Below are positions 26,697 to 34,552 of a stretch of 64,000 nt of DNA, one piece after another; within the stretch, counting starts at the first letter, position 1; each line of letters begins with the position of its first letter. This stretch comes from Pseudomonas oryzihabitans (GTDB taxonomy: Bacteria > Pseudomonadota > Gammaproteobacteria > Pseudomonadales > Pseudomonadaceae), in the NCBI RefSeq assembly GCF_024652905.1, contig NZ_CP102428.1, forward strand, positions 322,501-386,500, read 5' to 3'. The notes under the pieces were generated by a model. The model was not told the DNA's origin, made no database searches, and saw only the letters and a list, made by a program, of their open reading frames with translations. The position numbers were made by a program, and so were the translations under genes.

Positions 26697-27004
26697 AGCG
26701 GCCGCCCCGGATCGCGGCTGACCTGCTGGCCCGCTTCGAGAAAGGTGGCGCAGGCACGCACCCGGCGGCCGTCGGCCAGGCGCACCCAGCAGTCCTGGCA
26801 GGCGCCCATCAGGCAGAAGCCGGCGCGGGGCTCACCGCCGAAGTCGCTGCCGCGCAGGTGATCGCTCTGGGTGAGGATGGCGGTGAGCAGGGTATCGCCC
26901 TGCAGGCCCTCGGCCGGCTGGCCGTCGAGGGTAAATGCCAGGGTCGGGCGGTCGCCTTCGGCCACCCGCTTGAGCAGTGCCATGGACGGGGCTCGGCTAT
27001 TCAT
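26693..27004 (-). CDS. Small [2Fe-2S] subunit of opine-oxidase-like complex
   Basis: This 103-residue plant-type ferredoxin-like protein has the cluster motif C-x4-C-x2-C...C in GFCLMGACQDCWVRLADGRRVRAC (residues ~64-86). Such small subunits (opine oxidase C, HcnA, SoxX) pair with the two larger flavoproteins encoded just downstream. It overlaps the permease stop and the next start by 4 bp each, so the stoichiometry is likely set by coupled translation. Confidence 0.88.
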   Translation of the reverse strand: MNSRAPSMALLKRVAEGDRPTLAFTLDGQPAEGLQGDTLLTAILTQSDHLRGSDFGGEPRAGFCLMGACQDCWVRLADGRRVRACATFLEAGQQVSRDPGRPL

Positions 27005-27795
27005 TGTTTGCCCACCAGCACGCGATCCAGGCCATAGATGCGGTCGAGCAGGATCATGGTGGCCGCGGTCAGGGCAATCACCAGCGCCGACACCGCCGCC
27101 ATCATGGGGTCGATGGATTCGGTGGCGTAGACGTACATCCGCACCGGCAGGGTCTGGGTCGCCGGCGAGGTGACGAAGATCGACAGGGTCACCTCGTCGA
27201 AGCTGTTGATGAAGGCCAGCAGCCAGCCGCCGGCCACCCCGGGCAGGATCATCGGCAGGGTGATGCGGCAGAACAGCGTGGTGCGACTGGCGCCCAGGCT
27301 CTCGGCCGCCTGCTCGGCGCTGCGGTCGATGCCGATGGCGGCGGCGATCACCAGGCGCAGCACATAGGGGGTGATCACCACCACGTGGGCCAGCACCAGC
27401 CAGCTGAAGCTGCCATTCACCCCCAGCAGCGCGAACAGCCGCAGCATGGCCACGCCCAGCACCAGGTGCGGGATGATGATCGGCGAGAGGAACAGGCCGT
27501 TGAGAAAGCCCTGGCCGGGAAAGCGGTAGCGGGTGATGGCCAGCCCCGCCGGCACCGCGATCAGCGTCGCCAGGGTGGCCGACAGCGCCGCCAGCTGCAG
27601 GCTGTTGTAGAAGGCGGTGAGGAAGTCCGCCCGCTCGAACACGGCGGCGAACCAGCGCAGCGAGAAGCCGGCGGTGGGCAGGCTGAGGGTGTTCTCCGGG
27701 GTGAAGGCCACCAGGCAGACCACCACCAGCGGCGCCAGCATGAAGACCATCACCAGGGTATGGAAGGCGAGCCCGAGCGGGCCGTTGCGGGTCAT
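27001..27795 (-). CDS. ABC transporter permease (PotC-like)
   Basis: This 264-residue inner-membrane protein has six predicted helices and the permease EAA loop (EQAAESLGASRTTLFCRITLPMILPG, near residues 165-190). It should form the channel with the other permease gene upstream. The ATG at 27795 is chosen because GGGAG precedes it and it opens 4 bp after the stop of that gene; an in-frame GTG at 27816 would overlap. It overlaps the [2Fe-2S] gene by 4 bp. Confidence 0.92.
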   Translation of the reverse strand: MTRNGPLGLAFHTLVMVFMLAPLVVVCLVAFTPENTLSLPTAGFSLRWFAAVFERADFLTAFYNSLQLAALSATLATLIAVPAGLAITRYRFPGQGFLNGLFLSPIIIPHLVLGVAMLRLFALLGVNGSFSWLVLAHVVVITPYVLRLVIAAAIGIDRSAEQAAESLGASRTTLFCRITLPMILPGVAGGWLLAFINSFDEVTLSIFVTSPATQTLPVRMYVYATESIDPMMAAVSALVIALTAATMILLDRIYGLDRVLVGKQ

Positions 27796-27799
27796 GCGG

Positions 27800-28666
27800 T
27801 CAGACTCCCAGGGCACGTTTGTAGCGGCGTTCCACCAGGCGATTCCAGCCCAGCATCACCAGCAGGTTGAGCAGCAGCAGGGCCACCGCCAGGGTGGCGC
27901 CCATCGGCCAGTTCAGCTCGGCCAGGTACTGGTCGTAGATCAGGGTGGCGACCATCTTCAGCCGGCGTCCGCCCAACAGACCGGGGATGGCGAAGGAGCT
28001 GGCGGCCAGGCCGAAGACGATCAGCGTTCCCGACAGCACCCCGGGCATCACCTGAGGCAGCACGATGCGCCGCAGCACCGTCAGGTGACTGGCGCCCAGC
28101 GACAGCGCGGCCTGTTCGGCGGCGGGATCGAGTTTCTGCAGCGAGGTCCACACCGGGATGATCATGAACGGCAGCATCACGTGGACCAGGCCGACGATCA
28201 CCGCGAAGGGGGTGTAGAGCAGCTTCAGCGGCCGCCCGCCCAGGGCCACGATGGCCTGGTTGACCAGTCCATCGGCGCCCAGCAGCAGACTCCAGCCAAA
28301 GGCGCGCACCACCACCGAGATCAACAGCGGCGTCAGCACCAGGATCAGGAAGATCGAGCGCCAGGGCGCGCCCATGCGACTGAGGACGATGGCCTCCGGT
28401 ACCCCGATCAACACGCAGAGCAGGGTGACCAGGGCGCTGATCCAGAAGGTGCGCAGGAAGATCTCGTAGAAGTAGGGATCGCCCAGCAGGCTCAAGTAGT
28501 GGGCCAGGGTGTAGCTGCCTTCCTTGATCCCGGTTTCGTAGTCGAAGACGTTGAAGGATAGCGCCAGGGTCAGCGCCAGGGGCGCCAGCAGCAGTCCGGC
28601 GAACAGCACCAGGGCCGGGGCGCTGAGCAGATAGACGCGACCGGTGCCGCGCAGCAGGGTGCTCAT
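27800..28666 (-). CDS. ABC transporter permease (PotB-like)
   Basis: This 288-residue inner-membrane permease of the spermidine/putrescine type has about six helices. The N-terminus is YLLSAPALVLFAGLLLAPLAL and the EAA loop EQAALSLGASHLTVLRRIVLPQVMPG lies near residues 190-215. It overlaps the ATPase gene by 4 bp (ATGA at 28666-28663) and is followed by the second permease. Part of the same importer. Confidence 0.92.
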   Translation of the reverse strand: MSTLLRGTGRVYLLSAPALVLFAGLLLAPLALTLALSFNVFDYETGIKEGSYTLAHYLSLLGDPYFYEIFLRTFWISALVTLLCVLIGVPEAIVLSRMGAPWRSIFLILVLTPLLISVVVRAFGWSLLLGADGLVNQAIVALGGRPLKLLYTPFAVIVGLVHVMLPFMIIPVWTSLQKLDPAAEQAALSLGASHLTVLRRIVLPQVMPGVLSGTLIVFGLAASSFAIPGLLGGRRLKMVATLIYDQYLAELNWPMGATLAVALLLLNLLVMLGWNRLVERRYKRALGV

Positions 28667-29682
28667 GCGGCGGTCTCCGCGGCTTCCAGTTGGCGCAGCA
28701 GACCGTCGTCCCAGTGCAGCCCGACGCGCTGACCCTCGTCCAGCGGCGGCAGCCCATCGTTGCTGCGCAGCACCGACACCTCGCCCAGCGCCGTCTCCAG
28801 CCGATACAGCCACTGGCTGCCGAGGAAGAAACGGGTCAGCACCCGCCCTTGCAGACGTCCCTCACCGGCGGGGCGCAATTCGATCTTTTCCGGCCGCAGC
28901 GAGATCGCCAGGGCGCCGCCGGCGGCGATCTGCGGCCGACCCTGGGCATCCAGGCTGCCGGGCAGCAAGTTGGCCTTGCCGACGAAATCGGAGATGAATC
29001 TGTTGCGCGGGTGTTCGTAGAGGCGATAGGGCGCATCCACCTGGGTGATGCGGCCAGCTTCCATCACCACCACCCGGTCGCTGATGGACAGCGCCTCGGA
29101 CTGGTCGTGGGTCACCATCAGGGTGGTGATGCCCACCTCGCGCTGGATGCGGCGGATCTCGAACTGCATCTCCTCGCGCAGATGGGCGTCCAGGTTGGAC
29201 AGCGGTTCGTCCAACAGCAGCACCGGTGGTGCTATCACCAGCGCTCGGGCCAGGGCCACCCGCTGGCGCTGACCGCCGGAGAGTTCGCGGGGATAGCGCT
29301 CGGCATGCTGACCCAGATGCACCAGGCCCAGGGCTTCCTCGACGCGCCGCGCCAGTTCGGCGCCCGCCACCTTGCGCATGCGCAGGCCGAAGGCGACATT
29401 GTCGCGCACCGTCATGTGGGGAAACAGCGCATAGCTCTGGAAGACCACCCCGAGGCCGCGACTGGCCGGCTTGGCGTGGGTGATGTCCTGGCCGTCGAGC
29501 AGGATGCGCCCGCTGCTGACGTCGACGAAGCCGGCGATCATCTGCAGGGTGGTGGTCTTGCCGCAGCCGGAGGGGCCGAGCAGGGAGACGAATTCGCCGC
29601 GCTCGATGGCCAGGGTCGAACCGGCCACCGCGTAGCTGTCGCCGTAGCGCTTGCTGAGATTGTCGAGAGTCAGGAAAGCCAT
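28663..29682 (-). CDS. ABC transporter ATP-binding protein (PotA-like)
   Basis: This 339-residue ATPase has Walker A GPSGCGKTT (~36-44), signature LSGGQRQR (~134-141), Walker B LLLDEPLSNLD (~156-166), a switch His in VTHDQSEA, and a C-terminal TOBE domain. It is the first gene of the operon and faces the divergent IclR gene across 239 bp. The importer type (PotA class) suggests polyamine, opine or related amine uptake; the enzyme genes in the same operon suggest that the substrate is then oxidised. Confidence 0.94.
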   Translation of the reverse strand: MAFLTLDNLSKRYGDSYAVAGSTLAIERGEFVSLLGPSGCGKTTTLQMIAGFVDVSSGRILLDGQDITHAKPASRGLGVVFQSYALFPHMTVRDNVAFGLRMRKVAGAELARRVEEALGLVHLGQHAERYPRELSGGQRQRVALARALVIAPPVLLLDEPLSNLDAHLREEMQFEIRRIQREVGITTLMVTHDQSEALSISDRVVVMEAGRITQVDAPYRLYEHPRNRFISDFVGKANLLPGSLDAQGRPQIAAGGALAISLRPEKIELRPAGEGRLQGRVLTRFFLGSQWLYRLETALGEVSVLRSNDGLPPLDEGQRVGLHWDDGLLRQLEAAETAA

Positions 29683-29859
29683 GGCCGCAATGCTCCTCCG
29701 GTCGCGCCCACGGGAGAGGTGGGCAAGGTTTTGGCAGGGCGAAAGACAGCCTGGATCTGGGACGTTGGCGCTCGCTCGATTGGCGGCGTCCGGTGATTGT
29801 GAGTATCGCCCTATGGACCTGAAGGTAAGGGCGACCTAGGATGCGGGACAAGCAGGTTT

Positions 29860-29903
29860 TTCACTGAATGAACTCTTTTTTCAGATTTATTCACTCAGTG
29901 GAA
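29860..29903. promoter_or_regulatory. Direct repeats, candidate IclR-type operator
   Basis: TTCACTGAATGAA (29860-29872) and TTCACTCAGTGGAA (29890-29903) share TTCACTnArTG and begin 30 bp apart, close to three DNA turns. The second includes the palindrome CACTCAGTG. They lie 19-60 bp upstream of the IclR gene and ~180 bp from the ABC operon in an AT-richer patch, as expected for an autoregulatory site. Confidence 0.5.
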
Positions 29904-29921
29904 TATTTTGGAGTGCGGTAG

Positions 29922-30752
29922 ATGGAAGATTCCAGTGAAAGAAAGACAGCGGCAGGTGAGGTAGGTGTTGGCGCCATCAGCCGGGTGTTCGCCGTGGTGC
30001 GCGCCCTGGGTGAGGGTGATCCCGAGGGGGAAAAGGTCACCCGCCTGGCCGAGCGCGTCGGCCTGTCGCAACCCACCACCCACCGGCTGCTGCGTGGCCT
30101 GGTGGAAGAGGGCATGGTCGAGCAGTGCGCTCGTAGCAAGAGATACCGCCTGAGCCTGGATTTCTTCGCCCTGGCGGCCCGCGCCGGCCAGGTCGGCAAC
30201 CTGCGCGACCTGGCGCGGCCGAGTCTGCTGCGGCTGTCGGCGTCCCTGGGCGACTCACTGTTCCTGCTGGCGCGCAGCGGCTTCGACGCCATGTGCCTGG
30301 ACCGCAGCGAGGGGCCCTATCCGATCCGCACCTTCACCGGCGACATCGGCGGTCGCGTGCCCCTGGGCGGCGGCCAGGGCGCCCTGGCGATCCTGGCCTT
30401 CCTGCCCGAGGAAGAGCGCGACGAGGTGATCCGCTACAACCTGCCGCGGCTGCGCGATGCCCATCATTACGATGAGGTGCTGCTGCGCGCCGAGATCGAC
30501 AACGTCCGCCAGCAGGGCTACGCCGCGCGCAACACCGGGGTGCTGGCCGGCATGTCGGGCCTCGCCGTGCCCATCCTCGACCGCAATGGCCGGGCGGTAG
30601 CGGCCCTGAGCGTGGGCACCCTGAGCGAACGCCTCAACGCCCAGCGCCTGCCCACGGTGATCGAACTGCTCCGCCGCGAAGCCGGGGTGATCGCCGCGCG
30701 CATCAACCCCTTCGATCCGGTCTTGCGCCGGCCGACCCAGGGGTTTGGTTGA
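29922..30752 (+). CDS. IclR-family transcriptional regulator
   Basis: This 276-residue protein has an N-terminal winged helix (residues ~18-80, LAERVGLSQPTTHRLLRGLVEEGMVEQ) and a C-terminal IclR effector domain (RSGFDAMCLDRSEGPYPIRTFTGDIGGRVPLGGGQGALAILAFLP...YAARNTGVLAGMSGLAVPILD). It is transcribed divergently from the amine-uptake and oxidation operon, so it is the likely local regulator. The effector is unknown. GGAG lies ~12 bases before the ATG. Confidence 0.92.
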   Translation: MEDSSERKTAAGEVGVGAISRVFAVVRALGEGDPEGEKVTRLAERVGLSQPTTHRLLRGLVEEGMVEQCARSKRYRLSLDFFALAARAGQVGNLRDLARPSLLRLSASLGDSLFLLARSGFDAMCLDRSEGPYPIRTFTGDIGGRVPLGGGQGALAILAFLPEEERDEVIRYNLPRLRDAHHYDEVLLRAEIDNVRQQGYAARNTGVLAGMSGLAVPILDRNGRAVAALSVGTLSERLNAQRLPTVIELLRREAGVIAARINPFDPVLRRPTQGFG

Positions 30753-30763
30753 AGACGTTGGGA

Positions 30764-30972
30764 CTTGTCTGAAAAGTCGCCGAGCGAAGGTGAGGCAAGG
30801 CGCAACGACCAACGGGAGTAACAGCCGAAGGCTGGCCCGAAGGGTGAGCGCCAGCGAATCAAATCAGCGAGGAAGCGGAGTTTACGAGGGGTAAATGAGC
30901 ATTCCGACCGGGCTGGCGATCCAGCTGATTTTTAACGCAGCATCACCGATGCGCAGGCAGTTTTCAGGCAAG
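30764..30972. repeat. Interspersed palindromic repeat, copy 1 (209 bp)
   Basis: Ends are near-perfect inverted repeats: CTTGTCTGAAAA (30764-30775) and TTTTCAGGCAAG (30961-30972). The core GAGGAAGCGGAGTTTACGAG...GGTAAATGAGCATTCCGA is shared with copy 2. It fills the gap between two convergent genes. No protein is encoded, so it is non-autonomous. Confidence 0.75.
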
Positions 30973-30974
30973 GC

Positions 30975-31442
30975 CTAGAACAGCGGACCGGAGCGGGTGT
31001 TATTCCCCTTCGCCAGCCGGTCATAGAGCACCACGTTGACCGTGGCCGCCAGATTCATGCAGCCCTGGGTGGGGATGTACACCACGTCCTCGCACCAGTC
31101 GCGCAGCTCCTGGCTCAGCGAACCGTCCTCCGAGCCGAACAGGTAGAGCGCGCGATCGGGATGGGTGTATTCGGGCAGCGGCCGGGCGCCCTCCACCAGC
31201 TCCACCGCCACCGGTACGCACCCCAGCGGCAGGATGCGGCGCAGGTCGTCGATGTTGATCAGCGGGATATCCTGGTGGACCTTCTTGGTATCGGTGACGA
31301 AGTCCTTGGCGCGGTCGTAGCGGGTGCCGGTATAGAACACCGAGGCCACCCCGTAGCAACCCGCCGCCCTCATGATGGACCCGACGTTGGACGGCGACTT
31401 GGGGTTGCTCAGGCCGATGCAGGCGTATCTCTTGTTGCTCAC
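30975..31442 (-). CDS. TrmH-family (SpoU) RNA 2'-O-methyltransferase
   Basis: This 155-residue SPOUT methyltransferase has the conserved motifs SNPKSPSNVGSIMRAAGCYG at the N-terminus, ALYLFGSEDGSLS in the middle and PTQGCMNLAATVNVVLYD near the C-terminus, which form the trefoil-knot SAM site. The target RNA position is not known. The GTG at 31442 (VSNKRYACIGL) matches family starts; the ATG at 31487 is disfavoured because it has no Shine-Dalgarno sequence and a TATACT promoter-like hexamer lies between the two. Confidence 0.85.
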   Translation of the reverse strand: MSNKRYACIGLSNPKSPSNVGSIMRAAGCYGVASVFYTGTRYDRAKDFVTDTKKVHQDIPLINIDDLRRILPLGCVPVAVELVEGARPLPEYTHPDRALYLFGSEDGSLSQELRDWCEDVVYIPTQGCMNLAATVNVVLYDRLAKGNNTRSGPLF

Positions 31443-31539
31443 GTCAGGGGACTCTCGGGAAAACCGCCAGTATAAAGCGTCCATCATCGCGAAAACCGAC
31501 TAAGATGCGCGCCCGCGTCTCCAGCCCCGAGCCCCTGCG

Positions 31540-32283
31540 ATGTCCGCCACCGCCCTCTACACCGACCTGTCGGCCTACTACGACCTGCTCTGCGCTGACA
31601 TCGACTACCGGGCCCAGAGCCAGGCGGTACTGCGCCTGCAGCGACTGTTCGGCAACGGTGGCAGTCGTCATCTCGACCTCGCCTGCGGCACCGGCCCCCA
31701 TGTGCGGCATTTCCTCGATGCCGGCTTCCAGAGCAGTGGGCTGGACCTCAATCCGCCGATGCTCGCCCAGGCCGCGCTGCGTTGCCCGGAGGCGGACTTC
31801 TCCTGCCAGGACATGTGCGCCTTCGAGCTGGAGCAGCCGGTCGATCTGATCACCTGCTTTCTCTACTCCCTGCACTACAGCGGCAGCCTCGCACGCCTCC
31901 AGGCTTGCCTGATGCAGGTCCGGGCGGCCCTGACCCCGGGCGGCCTGTTCTGCTTCAACGCCGTCGACAAGCGCCGTATCGACAATGCCTCCAGCGTCGG
32001 CCACAGCGTCGAACGGGCCGATGGCCACTTCAGCTTCGCCTCCGCCTGGCATTACCCGGGCGAGGGCGAACACCAGCAACTCCGCCTGCGCATCGAACGC
32101 CGCCACGCCGGCGCGCAGCAGACCTGGCAGGACGAACACCCCATGGTGGCGGTGGACTTCCCCGAACTGCTGGCCCTGCTGACGCCGCACTTCGAGGTGC
32201 AGATGCTGGAGCACGACTATCAGCGCATCGAGCCCTGGGCCGGCGAGGCGGGCAATGCGCTGTTCGTCTGCGTCAGGCGCTAG
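31540..32283 (+). CDS. Class I SAM-dependent methyltransferase
   Basis: This 247-residue protein has a Rossmann methyltransferase domain: motif I HLDLACGTGPHVRHFLDAG (~43-61), GLDLNPPMLAQA (motif II), and LITCFLYSLHY (motif IV). The substrate is not evident. It is divergent from the TrmH-type gene, with a 97-bp promoter region, and is followed at once by repeat copy 2. Confidence 0.87.
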   Translation: MSATALYTDLSAYYDLLCADIDYRAQSQAVLRLQRLFGNGGSRHLDLACGTGPHVRHFLDAGFQSSGLDLNPPMLAQAALRCPEADFSCQDMCAFELEQPVDLITCFLYSLHYSGSLARLQACLMQVRAALTPGGLFCFNAVDKRRIDNASSVGHSVERADGHFSFASAWHYPGEGEHQQLRLRIERRHAGAQQTWQDEHPMVAVDFPELLALLTPHFEVQMLEHDYQRIEPWAGEAGNALFVCVRR

Positions 32284-32424
32284 AGTCTGTTCAAAGTCTC
32301 GCGAGCTAGAGCCAAACAAGGCGAAAATGCCTGAGGAAGCGGAGTTTACGAGTGGTAAATGAGCATTCCGAAGGCTTTTTCAACGCAGTTTGGCCGACGC
32401 GCAGCAGGCTTTGTACAGAGTCTT
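32284..32424. repeat. Interspersed palindromic repeat, copy 2 (~141 bp)
   Basis: Ends AGTCTGTTCAAAG and CTTTGTACAGAGTCTT are imperfect inverted repeats. The core GAGGAAGCGGAGTTTACGAG...GGTAAATGAGCATTCCGA is nearly identical to copy 1. It occupies the whole gap between two convergent genes, touching both stop codons, and could serve as their common terminator. Confidence 0.75.
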
Positions 32425-33181
32425 AGTGGGCATGGGCGTGCATCCCGCCATCCACCGCGATGACATCACCGGTGAGGTAGCGCGCCAGCGGTGAGACGAG
32501 AAAGGCCACCACCTGGCCCACGTCCTCCGGCTCGCCGAAATAGCCGATGGGAATGTGGCGAGCGATAAAGGCCTGGCGCGCCTCGGGCGTCGGGTGCAGC
32601 CGCTGCAGGATCTGCTCGGAATTGATCCGCCCCGGCGCGATGGTGTTGACCGTGATGCCCTCGGCCGCCAGTTGGCTCGCCAGCCCCTTGGACCAGAACT
32701 GGATCGCCGCCTTGGCCGCCCCGGCGCCGTTCAGGTCCCGCGGCTCCATGCTGCCGCTGAAATTGACGATGCGTCCCCAGCGCCTTTCGCGCATTCCGCC
32801 CAGCAGCGCCTGGGTCAGGCGGCGGGTCGCGGTGAAGTTGAGATTCCAGGCTTCGTCCCAGGCCGCATCGTCCGCCGTCACCGAAAGCGGTCTTGTGCCG
32901 CCGGCGTTGTTGACCAGGATGTCCACCCGGCCCAATCCCTGCTCCGCTTGCCGCGCCAGGCGCTGGACGTCTTCGGCGTCGGTGATATCCGCGACGATCA
33001 CCAGCGGCCGGGCATGACCCGCCGCCACGATCTCCTCGGCCAGAGTCTCCAGGGCGTCCCGCCGCCGCGCGGTGATCGCCAGCCGAACGCCTTCGGCAGC
33101 CAGGACGCGGGCGATGCCCGTGCCTATGCCCATGCTCGCGCCGGTCACCAGGGCAGTACGGTCGTGCAGTTGCAGATCCAT
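32423..33181 (-). CDS. SDR-family protein lacking the catalytic tyrosine
   Basis: This 252-residue short-chain dehydrogenase/reductase has the NAD(P) motif TGASMGIGTG (~13-22), NNAGG (~87-91), and a C-terminal LTGDVIAVDGGMHAHAH. The active-site pattern YxxxK is altered: around NGAGAAKAA the Lys is kept but the residue four before it is Ala. Either catalysis differs or activity is lost. The upstream gap has a repeat (33209-33241) and the divergent LysR gene, which may control it. Confidence 0.87.
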   Translation of the reverse strand: MDLQLHDRTALVTGASMGIGTGIARVLAAEGVRLAITARRRDALETLAEEIVAAGHARPLVIVADITDAEDVQRLARQAEQGLGRVDILVNNAGGTRPLSVTADDAAWDEAWNLNFTATRRLTQALLGGMRERRWGRIVNFSGSMEPRDLNGAGAAKAAIQFWSKGLASQLAAEGITVNTIAPGRINSEQILQRLHPTPEARQAFIARHIPIGYFGEPEDVGQVVAFLVSPLARYLTGDVIAVDGGMHAHAH

Positions 33182-33208
33182 GATCGATTCTCCAGGGGTG
33201 AGGATTTT

Positions 33209-33241
33209 CGTAGGTTGGGCTGAGCGCAGCGAAGCCCAACA
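33209..33241. repeat. GTAGGTTGGG palindromic repeat
   Basis: CGTAGGTTGGGCTGAGCGCAGCGAAGCCCAACA is one half-unit of the interspersed element also found at 15001-15035, 34301-34391 and 34458-34548. It lies in the SDR-LysR divergent gap. A separate 10-bp palindrome, CACCTAGGTG (33298-33307), lies closer to the LysR gene and could be its operator. Confidence 0.6.
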
Positions 33242-33333
33242 CTTCGCGACCTCACCCACACCACTAGCCTCACCCATTACCCAAATGAGATAAACGCCAC
33301 CTAGGTGTAAGGATTCCTTAACAGGAGTGTTGA

Positions 33334-34209
33334 ATGGATCTGCTCGACAGCATGCAGGTGTTCGTTGCCGTGGTGGAGCGCGGCAGCCTGGCCGCTGCGG
33401 CCCAGGCCCAGGGCATCTCGCCGACCATGGCCGGCAATCACCTGCGCGGTCTGGAGAAGCGCCTGGGCCTGCAATTGCTGGTACGCACCACCCGGCGCCA
33501 GCGCCTGACCGCCTTTGGGGAGGGCTACTACGCCCGCTGCCGCGAGATCCTCGCCCTGGTCGCCGACACCGACCGCCAGGCCGAAACCCAGCGCCTGGCG
33601 CCCGCCGGCATCCTGCGCGTCTCGGCGCCGGTGTCCTTTGGCACCTACGGCCTTACGCCGCGACTCGGCGACTATCTGGCGCAGCATCCCCAGGTCACCC
33701 TCGATCTGGTGCTGAGCGACCGGGTCCAGGATCTGGTGGAGGAGGGCATCGACATCGCCATCCGCATCGGCGAACTGGCCGACTCCTCGCTGGTGGCGCG
33801 ACCCCTGGCGCCCTATGTGATGTGGTGCTGCGCCGCGCCCGGCTATCTCGCCCAACGCGGCATGCCCGAGCGACTGGCTGATCTGGAGGCCCACGACTGC
33901 CTTGGCATGGACCCTCGCGCCCTGCACCAATGGCGCACCCAGACTGGCACTAACTTCGGCCCGCTGCCACCCGGTCGCCTGCACCTCAACAACGGCCCCG
34001 CCCTGCGCCTGGCCGCCCTGCAAGGCCTCGGTGTCATACTCCAGCCCGCCTTCCTGCTGCAGGACGACGTCGCCGCCGGCAGCCTTGTGCGTCTCTTCCA
34101 AGGCCAGGAGCTCACCCGCCCCCTGACGGCGCTCTATGCCCAGACGAGATGGCGCTCGGTGACAGTGAGGAGCTTCGTGGAATTCCTGTTAGCGGAGTTC
34201 ACCCCGTAG
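33334..34209 (+). CDS. LysR-family transcriptional regulator
   Basis: This 291-residue protein has an N-terminal helix-turn-helix (LDSMQVFVAVVERGSLAAAAQAQGISPTMAGNHLRGLEKRLG) and a LysR substrate-binding domain with GILRVSAPVSFGTYGL and GVILQPAFLLQDDVAAG. It is of the CrgA/AaeR-like subgroup often found next to genes it controls; the divergent SDR gene is the obvious candidate. AGGAG precedes the ATG. Confidence 0.92.
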   Translation: MDLLDSMQVFVAVVERGSLAAAAQAQGISPTMAGNHLRGLEKRLGLQLLVRTTRRQRLTAFGEGYYARCREILALVADTDRQAETQRLAPAGILRVSAPVSFGTYGLTPRLGDYLAQHPQVTLDLVLSDRVQDLVEEGIDIAIRIGELADSSLVARPLAPYVMWCCAAPGYLAQRGMPERLADLEAHDCLGMDPRALHQWRTQTGTNFGPLPPGRLHLNNGPALRLAALQGLGVILQPAFLLQDDVAAGSLVRLFQGQELTRPLTALYAQTRWRSVTVRSFVEFLLAEFTP

Positions 34210-34552
34210 CGTGGAAAACGGCGCAGGCCTGTCCACGCCCGTCGGCCACTACCTATTCGTGGTTTACCTACCGCCCCCATGGAAGCGGACTGAAACAAGC
34301 GACGTAGGTTTGGCTGAGACAGCTCCACCGTCGAAGCCCAACAATCCAGAGCCAGCGTTGGGCTTCGCTACGCTCAACCCAACCTACCTCGCAAGGCATC
34401 GCGCGGACCACCGAGGCCTTGCCCACTAAATCCCCATAGAGGCAGGTCGGGATATGGGACGTAGGTTGGGTTGAGACAGGTCCATCGTCGAAGCCCAACA
34501 AGCTGGGACCAACGTTGGGCTTCGCTGCGCTCAACCCAACCTACCTCGTGAG
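34210..34552. other. Gap filled by tandem palindromic repeats
   Basis: This 343-bp stretch between the LysR and GNAT genes (stop codons facing) has no gene. Two ~91-bp copies of one element (34301-34391, 34458-34548) occupy more than half of it. The ~65 bp between the copies shows nothing clear. Confidence 0.75.
34301..34548. repeat. Two tandem copies of a ~91-bp palindromic element
   Basis: Each unit starts GACGTAGGTTtGGcTGAGAC or GACGTAGGTTGGGTTGAGAC and ends TTGGGCTTCGC...CTCAACCCAACCTACCTCG. The two halves of a unit are inverted repeats of each other, so each unit can fold into a long hairpin. Half-units recur at 15001 and 33209. Confidence 0.75.

Noticed and set aside
30764-30972. A small RNA gene in repeat copy 1.
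   Set aside because: The structure is explained by the terminal inverted repeats of an interspersed element; no promoter is evident.
33298-33307. CACCTAGGTG as a definite LysR operator.
   Set aside because: LysR sites normally show T-N11-A dyads; a lone 10-bp palindrome is not enough, so it is only mentioned with the neighbouring repeat.
34301-34548. CRISPR-like array in the tandem repeat region.
   Set aside because: Only two long units, each palindromic, with no regular short spacers and no cas genes.
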